From a beta proteobacterium AAP65 (GTDB lineage: Bacteria; Pseudomonadota; Gammaproteobacteria; Burkholderiales; Burkholderiaceae_C): 64,000 nucleotides of DNA. The DNA lies in contig LJHW01000002.1 of the NCBI GenBank assembly GCA_001295865.1, forward strand, positions 310,001 through 374,000, written 5' to 3'. The notes under the pieces were generated by a model that did no database searches, was not told the DNA's origin, and saw only the letters and a program-made list of their open reading frames with translations. The position numbers were made by a program, and so were the translations under genes. Positions 16,588-24,681 of this stretch are shown here, in pieces. The first letter of the stretch is position 1, and every line of letters starts with the position of its first letter.

Positions 16588-17163
16588 ATGAGCGACACAA
16601 GCAACCCGGCGCCGACCTTGGCCCCGAGCGAACAGAACCTGATCTGGATCGACCTGGAGATGACCGGCCTGCTGCCCGACAGCGACCGTATCATCGAGAT
16701 CGCCGTCGTCGTCACCGACCCGCACCTCACCGTGCGCGTGGAAGGCCCGGTTTTTGCGGTGCACCAGAGCGACGCCGTGCTCGACGGCATGGACAACTGG
16801 AACAAGGGCACGCACGGCAAGAGCGGCCTGACCGAGCGCGTGCGCAACTCCACCGTCGACGAAGCCGCGGCCGAGGCGGCGGTGATCGAGTTCCTGAAAG
16901 CCTACGTGCCCAAGGGCAAGAGCCCGATGTGCGGCAACAGCATCTGCCAGGATCGCCGCTTCTTGGCGCGCGGCATGCCGGCGCTGGAAGCGTTTTTCCA
17001 CTACCGCAACCTCGACGTCAGCACGCTGAAAGAGCTGGCGCGGCGCTGGAAGCCGGCCGCCATGGAGGGCTTCAAGAAGGCCCAGGCGCACACGGCGCTG
17101 GCTGACATCCACGAGTCCATCGACGAACTCATCCACTACCGCCAGCATCTGCTGGCGGTGTGA
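16588..17163 (+). CDS. orn: Oligoribonuclease
   Basis: DEDDh 3'-5' exonuclease of 191 residues that finishes RNA decay by hydrolysing di- to pentanucleotides, including pGpG from cyclic-di-GMP. Motif [11 protein letters not shown] with the first Asp/Glu pair, motif [13 protein letters not shown], and motif [15 protein letters not shown] with catalytic His and Asp. A 20-residue lead [17 protein letters not shown] precedes the fold. Transcribed divergently from the M48 gene with 58 bases between them. Confidence 0.96.
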   Translation: MSDTSNPAPTLAPSEQNLIWIDLEMTGLLPDSDRIIEIAVVVTDPHLTVRVEGPVFAVHQSDAVLDGMDNWNKGTHGKSGLTERVRNSTVDEAAAEAAVIEFLKAYVPKGKSPMCGNSICQDRRFLARGMPALEAFFHYRNLDVSTLKELARRWKPAAMEGFKKAQAHTALADIHESIDELIHYRQHLLAV

Positions 17164-17169
17164 GCCTTC

Positions 17170-18396
17170 TCACTTCGGGCTGATCTTCAGGATCTGCCCG
17201 TCGTCGGTGCTGCCCCACAGCGCGCCGTCGGGACCGGGGACGATGCTGCGCAGGCGCAGCTTGGGCAGGTCCGCGGTTTCCACGTTGGCAGCCTTGCCTG
17301 ACCCATCCAGCGTGACGATGTCAAGGCGCTGGTCGCGCATCAGCGCCACCGCGAGCTTGCCGTTCCAGCCCTTCCACTGCGCGCCTTCCAGGAAGGCCAG
17401 CGGGCCCATGCCCTGCGAACGTTGTTCGTTGTTCCAGGCCGGCAGCATCGCCTTCGGGAAACGCTGGGTGTCGGTCATCGGCATCGTGAAGGGGTTGCCC
17501 GAGTAGCCGCAGTAGCCATCGTTGCAGCGCAGGTCGGGGCGGTTCTGCGGGTCCCAGCCGCCATTGCCGCCGGCCACCAAGGCGGTGAGCTCGTCGCTGT
17601 GGTTGGGGCCGTGTTCCGAGGTGTAGGCCTGGCCCGCGTTCGGCTGCCCTGCAGGCCTGAATGCGATGCCCTGCACATTGCGGTGGCCGTAGGTGTAGAT
17701 GCGGGCATCGAAGCCCGCCGGCGCGTTGTTGCCGGGCGCGGCCTTGCCGTCGCGGTCCACGCGCAGCACCTTGCCGCCCAGGCGCTGGGGGTCTTGCGGC
17801 AGCCCGGGGTCGTGGTTGTCGCCGGTGGTGATCCACAGGTAGCCGTCCGGTCCGAAGCGGATGCGGCCACCGCTGTGTGCGCCCGGGCCGCCAACGCGGC
17901 GGGCGTCCTTGAAGGCGATGTCGGGCACGATGTCGGTGCGCTGGCCCACGGTTTTCCAGTCGGCGCCCACCTGCAGGCGCACGACGCGGTTGCCGCGCGG
18001 GTCGGTCTGCAGGTTGCTGGCGGTGAAGACGTAGACGTAGCGCTGGCCTTGCGCGAAGCCCGGGTCCACCGCCACGCCGTGCACGCCGCTCTGGCCCTGG
18101 CAGAAGATGTCGGGGGCGGCGAGCACCGCGCCTTCGGTGCCCCAGAGGTGGCGCGTGCTGCCGTCGGGCAGGCGCACCCACAGGCCGTGGCACTTCTCGG
18201 TGTAGAGCATCGCGCCGCCGGGCGCAAAAGCCAGGTCCCAGGGGCCGCGCACTTTTTCCATCACGGGGGTGACGGTGAGCTTGGGGGCCTGGGCCCAGGC
18301 CGGCGGCGACATCAACGCCAGCACGGTGGCCATCAACGGGGGCAGTGCGAGCGCAAGGGCCAGGCGCTGCGGCTTCAAGGAATGGGGCTTGGTCAT
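17170..18396 (-). CDS. Secreted PQQ-dependent sugar dehydrogenase family protein
   Basis: Periplasmic six-bladed beta-propeller of 408 residues of the GSDH/Hedgehog-interacting type (YliI-like aldose dehydrogenase). A signal peptide ends at PPAWAQAP (about residue 36). Family landmarks: GPWDLAFAPGG, GVHGVAVDPGF, GGPGAHSGGRIRFGPDGYLWITTGDNHD, GGKVLRVDRDGK, YTYGHRNVQGIAFRP and SEHGPNHSDEL. Electrons from aldose oxidation would enter the respiratory chain through PQQ; the substrate is not predictable. Transcribed divergently from ppk with 54 bases between. Confidence 0.88.
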   Translation of the reverse strand: MTKPHSLKPQRLALALALPPLMATVLALMSPPAWAQAPKLTVTPVMEKVRGPWDLAFAPGGAMLYTEKCHGLWVRLPDGSTRHLWGTEGAVLAAPDIFCQGQSGVHGVAVDPGFAQGQRYVYVFTASNLQTDPRGNRVVRLQVGADWKTVGQRTDIVPDIAFKDARRVGGPGAHSGGRIRFGPDGYLWITTGDNHDPGLPQDPQRLGGKVLRVDRDGKAAPGNNAPAGFDARIYTYGHRNVQGIAFRPAGQPNAGQAYTSEHGPNHSDELTALVAGGNGGWDPQNRPDLRCNDGYCGYSGNPFTMPMTDTQRFPKAMLPAWNNEQRSQGMGPLAFLEGAQWKGWNGKLAVALMRDQRLDIVTLDGSGKAANVETADLPKLRLRSIVPGPDGALWGSTDDGQILKISPK

Positions 18397-18408
18397 GGAA
18401 TGCACCGC

Positions 18409-18437
18409 TTGTCGCGGCTGTGTCACCGGAAGTTCAT
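18409..18437 (+). promoter_or_regulatory. Pho-box-like 11-base repeats upstream of ppk
   Basis: TTGTCGC (18409), GTGTCAC (18420) and AGTTCAT (18431) recur every 11 bases with 4-base spacers, matching the layout of PhoB sites (consensus CTGTCAT). They end 13 bases before the ppk ATG, so any -10 must overlap the last 14 bases; TAGACT/GACTAT at 18437-18444 is a candidate. The middle repeat is the best match. Confidence 0.45.
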
Positions 18438-18450
18438 AGACTATCCGGTC

Positions 18451-20637
18451 ATGAGCGACACCAGCCCCCCACCCGCCCAACAGCCCCAGGCCTTGCAGGC
18501 GCAGCGGCAGCCCCCGGCCGTGGCCCTGGCCGAGGACCGCACCAGCGCGCTGCGCGAGAAGGCCGCGCAGACCGCGGCGCTGAACCTGCTGGACCGCGAA
18601 CGTTCGCTGCTGCAGTTCAACCGCCGCGTGCTGGCGCAGGCGCGCCGCGATGACGTGCCGCTGCTGGAGCGGCTGCGCTACGTCACCATCGTCAGCAGCA
18701 ACCTCGACGAGTTTTTCGAGGTGCGCGTGGCCGACTACATCGAGGCCGTGCGCCAGCCCGGCAGCGGCATCACGCAGGCCGACCTGGCCGCGGTGGCGCA
18801 GGCTGCGCACGAACTCATCGACGAGCAGTACACGCTGTTCAACAACGAGGTGATGCCGGCCTTGGAGGCCCAGGGCATCAAGGTGCTCAACCACGCCCAG
18901 CGCAACGCCGCGCAGCGCGCCTGGGTGGAAACCTTCTTCGAGCAGCAGGTGCGCCCGCTGCTGGTGCCGCTGAGCCTGGACCCGAGCCACCCCTTCCCGC
19001 TGGTGGCCAACAAGAGCCTGAACTTCATCGCCAAGGTGGGCGGGCGCGACGCCTTCGGGCGCGAGAACCAGATCGCCATCGTCAAGGTGCCGCGTGTGCT
19101 GCCGCGCGTGATCTGCCTGCCCGCGGCGCTGACGCCCGGCTACCAGGGCTTCGTGCTGCTGACCAGCGTGATCCGCGCCCACCTGGGCACGCTGTTCCCG
19201 GGGCGGCAGGTGCAGTCGTTTTCGCAGTTCCGCGTCACGCGCGACTCCGACCTCGAGGTCGACGAAGACGATGTGACCAACCTGCGCCAGGCGCTGCGCA
19301 GCGGCCTCACGCTGCGGCATTTCGGCCAAGCCATCCGCCTGGAGGTGGTGAACACCTGCCCCGACGAGCTGACGGCCTTTCTGCTGGAGCAGTTCAGCCT
19401 GCCCGAGGTGGCGCTGTACAAGGTCAACGGGCCGGTGAACCTGGTGCGCCTGAACCAGCTGATCGACCAGGCCGAGGCGCCGACCTTGCGTTTCCCGCCG
19501 TTCGAGCCGCGCTGGCCCGCCGGCCGCCTGTCACCTGGCCGGCCCATCTTCGAGCAGCTGCGCCAGCGCGACGTGCTGCTGCACCACCCCTTCGAGAGCT
19601 TCGAGCCCGTGGTGCAGTTCCTGCGCGAGGCCGTGCACGACCCCGACGTGCTGGCCATCAAACAGACCATCTACCGCACCGGCACGCAGAGCGTGCTGAT
19701 GGACCTGCTGATCGAGGCCGCGCGCCGCGGCAAGGAAGTGCTGGCCGTGGTGGAGCTGAAGGCTCGCTTCGACGAAGAGGCCAACATCAACTGGGCCGAG
19801 CGCCTGGAGGCCGTGGGCGCGCAGGTGGTCTACGGCATCGTCGGCCTGAAAACCCACGCCAAGATGCTGCTGGTGACACGCCGCGAGACCACCGCCCCGG
19901 CGCGTGGCAAGAAGCCGGCGCAGACGCGGCTGCGCCGCTACGCCCACCTGAGCACCGGCAACTACAACCCGCGCACGGCGCGCATGTACACCGACCTGGG
20001 CTACCTCACCGCCGACCCCGGCCTCACGGCCGACGCCGACGCGGTGTTCCTGCAGCTGGCCAGCCAGACGCAGGTGAAGCCGCCCAAGCACCTGGTGACG
20101 GCGCCCTTCGGCCTGCACAAACGCATGGTCAAGCACCTGGCGCAGGTGGCCGAAGCGGCGCGCGCCGGCAAGCCCGCGCGCGTGGTGGTGAAGATCAACG
20201 CGCTCACCGACCCGCAGCTGATGCACGCGCTGATCGAAGCCAGCACCGCCGGTGCCAGCATCGACCTCATCGTGCGCGGCGCCTGCATGCTGCCGCCGGG
20301 TGTGCCCGGGCGTACCGAGAACATCCGCGTGCGCTCGGTCATCGGCCGCTTCCTCGAACACACGCGCGTGTTGTACTTCCGCTGGGGCGAAGGTGAGGAC
20401 GACGAGGTGCTCTACCTCAGCAGCGCCGACTGGATGAGCCGCAACATGTTCCGCCGCATCGAGCTCGCTTGGCCGGTGCGCGACGCGGCGCTGCGCCAGC
20501 GCATCATCGACGAGGCCCTGGTGCCCTACCTGCACGACAAACGCGACGCCTGGGTGCTGGACAGCAGCGGGCGCTACAAGCGTGTGTCGGAAACAGGCGC
20601 CAGCGCCCAGCGCGCCTTGATGCAACGCCTGGGTTGA
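18451..20637 (+). CDS. ppk1: Polyphosphate kinase 1
   Basis: Polymerises the gamma-phosphate of ATP into inorganic polyphosphate at the inner membrane. Protein of 728 residues, the normal length. N-terminal domain RERSLLQFNRRVLAQA; phosphotransfer domain with KARFDEEANINWAERLE, KTHAKMLLVTRR (His469, equivalent to the autophosphorylated His435 of E. coli) and HLSTGNYNPRTARMYTDLG; C-terminal DLIVRGACMLPPGVPG and SADWMSRNMFRRIE. The first 35 residues are Pro/Gln/Ala-rich and variable, and no Shine-Dalgarno precedes the ATG. Followed by sixA after 17 bases. Confidence 0.96.
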   Translation: MSDTSPPPAQQPQALQAQRQPPAVALAEDRTSALREKAAQTAALNLLDRERSLLQFNRRVLAQARRDDVPLLERLRYVTIVSSNLDEFFEVRVADYIEAVRQPGSGITQADLAAVAQAAHELIDEQYTLFNNEVMPALEAQGIKVLNHAQRNAAQRAWVETFFEQQVRPLLVPLSLDPSHPFPLVANKSLNFIAKVGGRDAFGRENQIAIVKVPRVLPRVICLPAALTPGYQGFVLLTSVIRAHLGTLFPGRQVQSFSQFRVTRDSDLEVDEDDVTNLRQALRSGLTLRHFGQAIRLEVVNTCPDELTAFLLEQFSLPEVALYKVNGPVNLVRLNQLIDQAEAPTLRFPPFEPRWPAGRLSPGRPIFEQLRQRDVLLHHPFESFEPVVQFLREAVHDPDVLAIKQTIYRTGTQSVLMDLLIEAARRGKEVLAVVELKARFDEEANINWAERLEAVGAQVVYGIVGLKTHAKMLLVTRRETTAPARGKKPAQTRLRRYAHLSTGNYNPRTARMYTDLGYLTADPGLTADADAVFLQLASQTQVKPPKHLVTAPFGLHKRMVKHLAQVAEAARAGKPARVVVKINALTDPQLMHALIEASTAGASIDLIVRGACMLPPGVPGRTENIRVRSVIGRFLEHTRVLYFRWGEGEDDEVLYLSSADWMSRNMFRRIELAWPVRDAALRQRIIDEALVPYLHDKRDAWVLDSSGRYKRVSETGASAQRALMQRLG

Positions 20638-20654
20638 AGCCCCGCAAGTTCGGC

Positions 20655-21116
20655 ATGGACCTCATCCTCTGGCGCCACGCCGAAGCCCTGGAGATGCGCG
20701 AGGTGCAAGACGACCTCGACCGCGCGCTCACCAGCAAGGGCGAGCGCCAGGCGCAGCGGGTGGCCGGCTGGCTGAACCGCCAGCTGCCCGCCAGCACGCG
20801 TGTGCTGGTGAGCCCGGCACGCCGCGCGCAGCAGACGGCGGCTGCGCTGGACCGCAAGCTCAAAACCGTGCCCGCGCTGGCGCCTGACGGTACCGTGGAG
20901 GGCCTGCTGCACGCCGTGCGCTGGCCCGATGCGCGCGAGCCCGTGCTGGTGGTGGGCCACCAGCCCGTGCTGGGGCTGGCGGCGGGTTACCTGCTTTCGG
21001 GCCAGGCGCAGACCTGGGCCGTGCGCAAGGCCGCCGTGTGGTGGCTGCGCGCGCGTGAGCGTGAAGGCGTACTGCAGGTGGTGCTGCACGCCGTGGTGTC
21101 GCCCGAGCTGGTCTGA
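20655..21116 (+). CDS. sixA: SixA-type phosphohistidine phosphatase
   Basis: Histidine phosphatase superfamily protein of 153 residues. Catalytic LWRHAEALE at residues 4-12 (RHG-type triad with His as nucleophile), VSPARRAQQTA, and VVGHQPVLGLAAGYLLSG with the second catalytic His. SixA dephosphorylates the HPt domain of ArcB and the nitrogen phosphotransferase protein NPr in E. coli; the substrate here is unknown. Downstream of ppk in the same transcript, which suggests a link to phosphate metabolism. Converges with the DUF3526 permease gene, 10 bases away. Confidence 0.85.
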   Translation: MDLILWRHAEALEMREVQDDLDRALTSKGERQAQRVAGWLNRQLPASTRVLVSPARRAQQTAAALDRKLKTVPALAPDGTVEGLLHAVRWPDAREPVLVVGHQPVLGLAAGYLLSGQAQTWAVRKAAVWWLRAREREGVLQVVLHAVVSPELV

Positions 21117-21126
21117 CGCCGCCGCT

Positions 21127-22482
21127 TCACGGGCGCGCCGCGCGCTGAAGCCCCCAGCCGCCCAGCGCGAGCAGCGCCAGGCCCAGCAGGGCCAGCAGCA
21201 GCAGGTGCACCGGCACGGGGGCTGCGTGCACCACCGGCTCGAAACGCGGCTGCCGCGCCACGTCCTCCGGGCCGAAAGGCCGCTCGGTGAACAGGTAGGG
21301 GTAGAGCTGCTCGCGCAGCCGCGCGTGGAAGCGTGTGATGGCGTCCTGGTAGGCCAGCTGCGCCGGCAGGTCGGTGCCGGCCACGCGGTGCAGCACGGTC
21401 TGCAGCGCCACCGAGGGCAGCAGCCAGCCGGCACGTTCGGTCCACCGCTGGCGGGCCAACAGGCCTTGGCGGTAGGCCGCCACCTGCGCGGCCACGCTTT
21501 CGTCGCCCAGCTGCTGGAAGGCGTAGTACCACTTCCAGTGGAAGCCTTTGGGCAGCGGCGCGGTGTCGCGCCACGCGGGGTGGTTCACGAAGAAGCGTTC
21601 CAGCGTGGTTTCACGCGGCTCGTCCCAGGCGCCGTGCACGGCCTGGCGCTGCGCCAGCATCAGCTCGGCGCCTTGCGACACGGGCAGCGCCCGGGTGATG
21701 GCCGCCTGCACCAGGCTGGGCAGCACCAGCGTCAGCAGCGCCCAGGCGCCCACCAGCAGCACGGCGTTGGTGGCCGAGCGCCAGCGGCCCGCGGCCACGG
21801 CCAGCGCCAGGCCCGCCCACACCGCCACGTAGGCCGCCGTGGCGCCCAACACCGCCGCCAGCGCGCCCGCCGGCAGCCCTTGCCACAGCGCGCCGGCCAG
21901 CACGGGCAGCCCCAGCGCCACGAAGGCCAGGCCGGCGCGCAGGCCGGCGCGCCGCGCCCACAGGCCGCGGCCACCGCCGGGCAGCGCCACCAGCGTGGCC
22001 AGGCGGCCGGCGGCGCGTTCGCCGCTGACCAGGTCATACAGCAGCACGATGAGCAGCAGCGGCGCCAGGTAGACGAGCACAAAGGCGTAGTCCAGCCGCC
22101 CCAGCAGCGCCAGCTCGGGGTTGTGCGTCTCGCCTTCGTGCAGCTGCGCCTGCAGCGCCAGCGCACGCACGCGCAGCAGCTGCGGGCTGGTGTCGCGCAA
22201 GCCCTGCGCGAGGAAGCTGGCGGGCGCGGGCGGGTCCCAGGTGGCGTGGAAGCTGTAATAGGCCGCGGCGCCGGCGTCGCCCTTCTGCACGTGCGGGCGC
22301 GCCTGCACGGCCAGCTCTTCGGCGTTCAGCGCCAGCACGCGGGCCAGTGTGGCCTGCTGGCGCGCCTGCTCGCGCAGGCCGCCCAGCACCGCCAGGGTCG
22401 ACAAGAGCAACAGGATGAGCAGCGCTGCTACCGCCGTGCGCGAGCGCAGCATCAGCTGGGCCTCGAAGTGCCAGGCCCTCAT
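21127..22482 (-). CDS. ABC-2 type permease, DUF3526 (second copy)
   Basis: Inner-membrane protein of 451 residues. One helix near the N-terminus (LLILLLLSTLAVLGGL, about 22-37), a periplasmic domain of some 90 residues, then a cluster of helices from ALLGRLDYAFVLVYLAPLLLIVLLYDLVSGERAAGRL (the ABC-2 coupling motif YDLVSGE) to LLVGAWALLTLVLPSLVQ; a second soluble domain of about 160 residues; and a final helix PVHLLLLALLGLALLALGGWGL. Homologous to the adjacent larger permease, with which it overlaps by 4 bases, so a heterodimer is likely. Last gene of the metal-type cluster. Confidence 0.82.
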   Translation of the reverse strand: MRAWHFEAQLMLRSRTAVAALLILLLLSTLAVLGGLREQARQQATLARVLALNAEELAVQARPHVQKGDAGAAAYYSFHATWDPPAPASFLAQGLRDTSPQLLRVRALALQAQLHEGETHNPELALLGRLDYAFVLVYLAPLLLIVLLYDLVSGERAAGRLATLVALPGGGRGLWARRAGLRAGLAFVALGLPVLAGALWQGLPAGALAAVLGATAAYVAVWAGLALAVAAGRWRSATNAVLLVGAWALLTLVLPSLVQAAITRALPVSQGAELMLAQRQAVHGAWDEPRETTLERFFVNHPAWRDTAPLPKGFHWKWYYAFQQLGDESVAAQVAAYRQGLLARQRWTERAGWLLPSVALQTVLHRVAGTDLPAQLAYQDAITRFHARLREQLYPYLFTERPFGPEDVARQPRFEPVVHAAPVPVHLLLLALLGLALLALGGWGLQRAARP

Positions 22483-23906
22483 GGCTGCCCCCTGCCGAGC
22501 CGTCGCGCGGCCCAGAACAGCAAGCCGCCGAGGCCGATCAGCCAGGCCAGCAGCACGGCCGCGGCCGGCAGCGCGCGCTGCAGCGTGGAACTGCTGGCCT
22601 CGGGCCGGTGCTCGAAGTCGGCCACGCCTTGCCAATGCACACGGCTGATGCGGTCGTCGCGGCTGGAGCGGTCGGTCTGCAGCGTCATCTGCTCGGCCTG
22701 CAGGCGGTTGAGCGCCTGCACCATCTGGTAGCGGTGGGCCTCGGCGCCTTCCATGAAACGCCGGTAGGCCTGCAGGTCGGTGCCGGCCAGCACCATCGAG
22801 AGGCGCCGCAGCGCCAGCACCGGGCTCAGCACCGCGAAGCGGTCCACCCAGGCCTGCTGCGCTTCCTGGCGCGCAAAACTTTCGTTGGCATGGCGCACGA
22901 AGAGCTCGCTGGTCTGGCGCTCGCTCTCCATGGCCACCAGGCCCTTGTAGTTCAGCGGCAGGTCTTCGATGCGGCTCACGCCGTACTGCGCCAGCATGCG
23001 CTGGCGGAAGGCGGCGTGGCGCACGTCACCGGCGTTGTGCGCGTCGGCCAGGGCCGCCAGTTCGCGGCGGATGGTGATGTCGGTCTCCACGCGCGTGGGC
23101 AAGGGCGCCTGCGTGCTGGCGAGTTCCGACGCCGCGCGCGGCAGCACCACCACGGCCGCCACCCACAGCGCCAGCAGCACCAGCAGCGCGTCGCGCCCGC
23201 GCCGGCACAGCGCCGACACGGCCACCACCACCAGCACCCACAGCGCCAGCGCCACCGCATAGCCCAGCGCCAGGCCCAGCGCCGGCAGCACTGGGGCCTG
23301 GCCGAAGGCCACCGTCGCAGCCAAGGCCAGCGCCGCTGGCAGCAGCATCAGCGCGGCCACGCCGCCCAGCGCCAGCGCCTTGCCGGCCACCAGCGTGCGC
23401 GCCGAGAGGCCTTGCGCCAGCAGCGAGCGCAGCGTGCCGGCCTCGCGCTCGCGCGCCACCGCGGCATGGCCGATGAAGACCAGCAGCAGCGGTGCCAGCA
23501 CCTGCAGCACGAAGGCCGGTGTGAGCTGCCCGAAACGCAGCAGCAACGACGACTGCCGCACCTCGCCGAAGTTGGCGCTGTTCTGGCGGTGGCCTTCGAG
23601 AAAGAGTGTGTGGCCGGTGTAAGCGTCGGTGCCGGGGTCGAAGGCCGCCAGCGCGCCCAGCGGGCGGAAGGCGAAGTGGCCGTAATGCACCATGCGGTGC
23701 GGGTGGCGGTCGGGCTGGGCTTCGAAGGCCTCGTCCATCTGGTGCTGGTGGCGTTCACGCTGGGCGGCGGCTCTGCTGCGCTGCTCCCAGGCGGTGAAGG
23801 CGGCCACCGCGGCCAGCAGCAGCCACAGCGCCAGCGCCAGCGGGGCCACGCGGCCGCGGCGCAGCCAGCGCCCCTCTTCGCGGGCGACGAGCAGGGCGGC
23901 GTTCAT
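22479..23906 (-). CDS. ABC-2 type permease, DUF3526 (first copy)
   Basis: Inner-membrane protein of 475 residues with the same architecture: N-terminal helix LALALWLLLAAVAAFTAWEQ, periplasmic domain rich in His (HQHQMDEAFE, HPHRMVHYGHFAF), a helix bundle containing LLLVFIGHAAVAREREAGTLR (GHxxVxxERExGTL, the ABC-2 motif), a large second soluble domain, and the C-terminal helix. DUF3526 permeases occur as tandem pairs with one ATPase; substrate and direction are not established. Overlaps the ATPase gene and its partner by 4 bases each, implying strict co-translation. Confidence 0.82.
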   Translation of the reverse strand: MNAALLVAREEGRWLRRGRVAPLALALWLLLAAVAAFTAWEQRSRAAAQRERHQHQMDEAFEAQPDRHPHRMVHYGHFAFRPLGALAAFDPGTDAYTGHTLFLEGHRQNSANFGEVRQSSLLLRFGQLTPAFVLQVLAPLLLVFIGHAAVAREREAGTLRSLLAQGLSARTLVAGKALALGGVAALMLLPAALALAATVAFGQAPVLPALGLALGYAVALALWVLVVVAVSALCRRGRDALLVLLALWVAAVVVLPRAASELASTQAPLPTRVETDITIRRELAALADAHNAGDVRHAAFRQRMLAQYGVSRIEDLPLNYKGLVAMESERQTSELFVRHANESFARQEAQQAWVDRFAVLSPVLALRRLSMVLAGTDLQAYRRFMEGAEAHRYQMVQALNRLQAEQMTLQTDRSSRDDRISRVHWQGVADFEHRPEASSSTLQRALPAAAVLLAWLIGLGGLLFWAARRLGRGQP

Positions 23907-24670
23907 GCAGGAACCCCGGGCGCGGTGGCCTGCGTGGCTTGTGCTGCGTAGCGGCGGTGCAGCGCCAGCACATCGAAGCGCGCTTCGCCAGCCGCCGCCA
24001 CCTCGTCCTGCAGCCGGCCGCCGCTGATGAAGCCGATGCGGTCGGCCACCTCGGCCACGCCCAGCAGGTCGTGCGTGACCATCAACACTGCCACGCCGCG
24101 TTCGCGCAGGCGGCCGAGCAGGCGGTTGAACTCGGCGCAGGCCTGCGGGTCCAGGCCCGAGGTGGGCTCGTCCAGCAGCAGCGCGGGCACCTGGCGCGCC
24201 AGCGCCAGCGCGATGGCCACCTTCTGCCGCATGCCCTTGGAGAAACCCCCCACGCGGCGGCCGTGTGCCGCAGGGTCCAGGCCGGCCGCGCTGAGCGCCT
24301 GCGCCAACGCTTCGGGCGCCGCCGCCTGCCCGGCCAGCTGCAGCAGGTAGGCCAGGTTCTCCTCGGCACTGAGATGCTCGTACAGGGCCACGTTCTCGGG
24401 GATGTAGGCCAGGCAGCGCCGTGCTGCGGTGGCGTCGGCCGCCGGGTCGATGCCCTGCACCCGCACGCGCCCGGCGCTGGGCTGGAGGAAGCCGAGGAAG
24501 AGGCTCAGCGTCGTGGTCTTGCCGGCGCCGTTGGCGCCGAGCAGGGCGTAGATCTCGCCGGGCTGCACCTGCAGGGTCAGGCCTTGCAGCACCGGCTGCG
24601 CGCCGTAGCCCGCCACCACGCTCTCGGCCAGCAGCACAGGCCCGGTTGGGTTCTGCGGATCGTGTGTCAT
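23903..24670 (-). CDS. ABC transporter ATP-binding protein
   Basis: ATPase of 255 residues. Walker A GANGAGKTTTLSLFLG (about 44-59), Q-loop at YIPENVALYEHLSAEENL, signature VGGFSKGMRQKVAIALAL, Walker B PALLLDEPTSGLDPQA and switch His in VLMVTHDLLG. The sequence style (GFSKGMRQK, ENVALYEHLSAEENL) is that of CcmA/NosF-type exporters, not of siderophore importers. Partners are the two DUF3526 permeases just downstream. Eleven bases separate it from the TonB-dependent receptor. Confidence 0.9.
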   Translation of the reverse strand: MTHDPQNPTGPVLLAESVVAGYGAQPVLQGLTLQVQPGEIYALLGANGAGKTTTLSLFLGFLQPSAGRVRVQGIDPAADATAARRCLAYIPENVALYEHLSAEENLAYLLQLAGQAAAPEALAQALSAAGLDPAAHGRRVGGFSKGMRQKVAIALALARQVPALLLDEPTSGLDPQACAEFNRLLGRLRERGVAVLMVTHDLLGVAEVADRIGFISGGRLQDEVAAAGEARFDVLALHRRYAAQATQATAPGVPA

Positions 24671-24681
24671 CGCCGCCCCGC

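Noticed and set aside
20929..22731. A 600-codon plus-strand frame across sixA and the DUF3526 permease
   Set aside because: Composition is Gln/Arg/His-rich and it opposes a permease with clear membrane helices and motifs.
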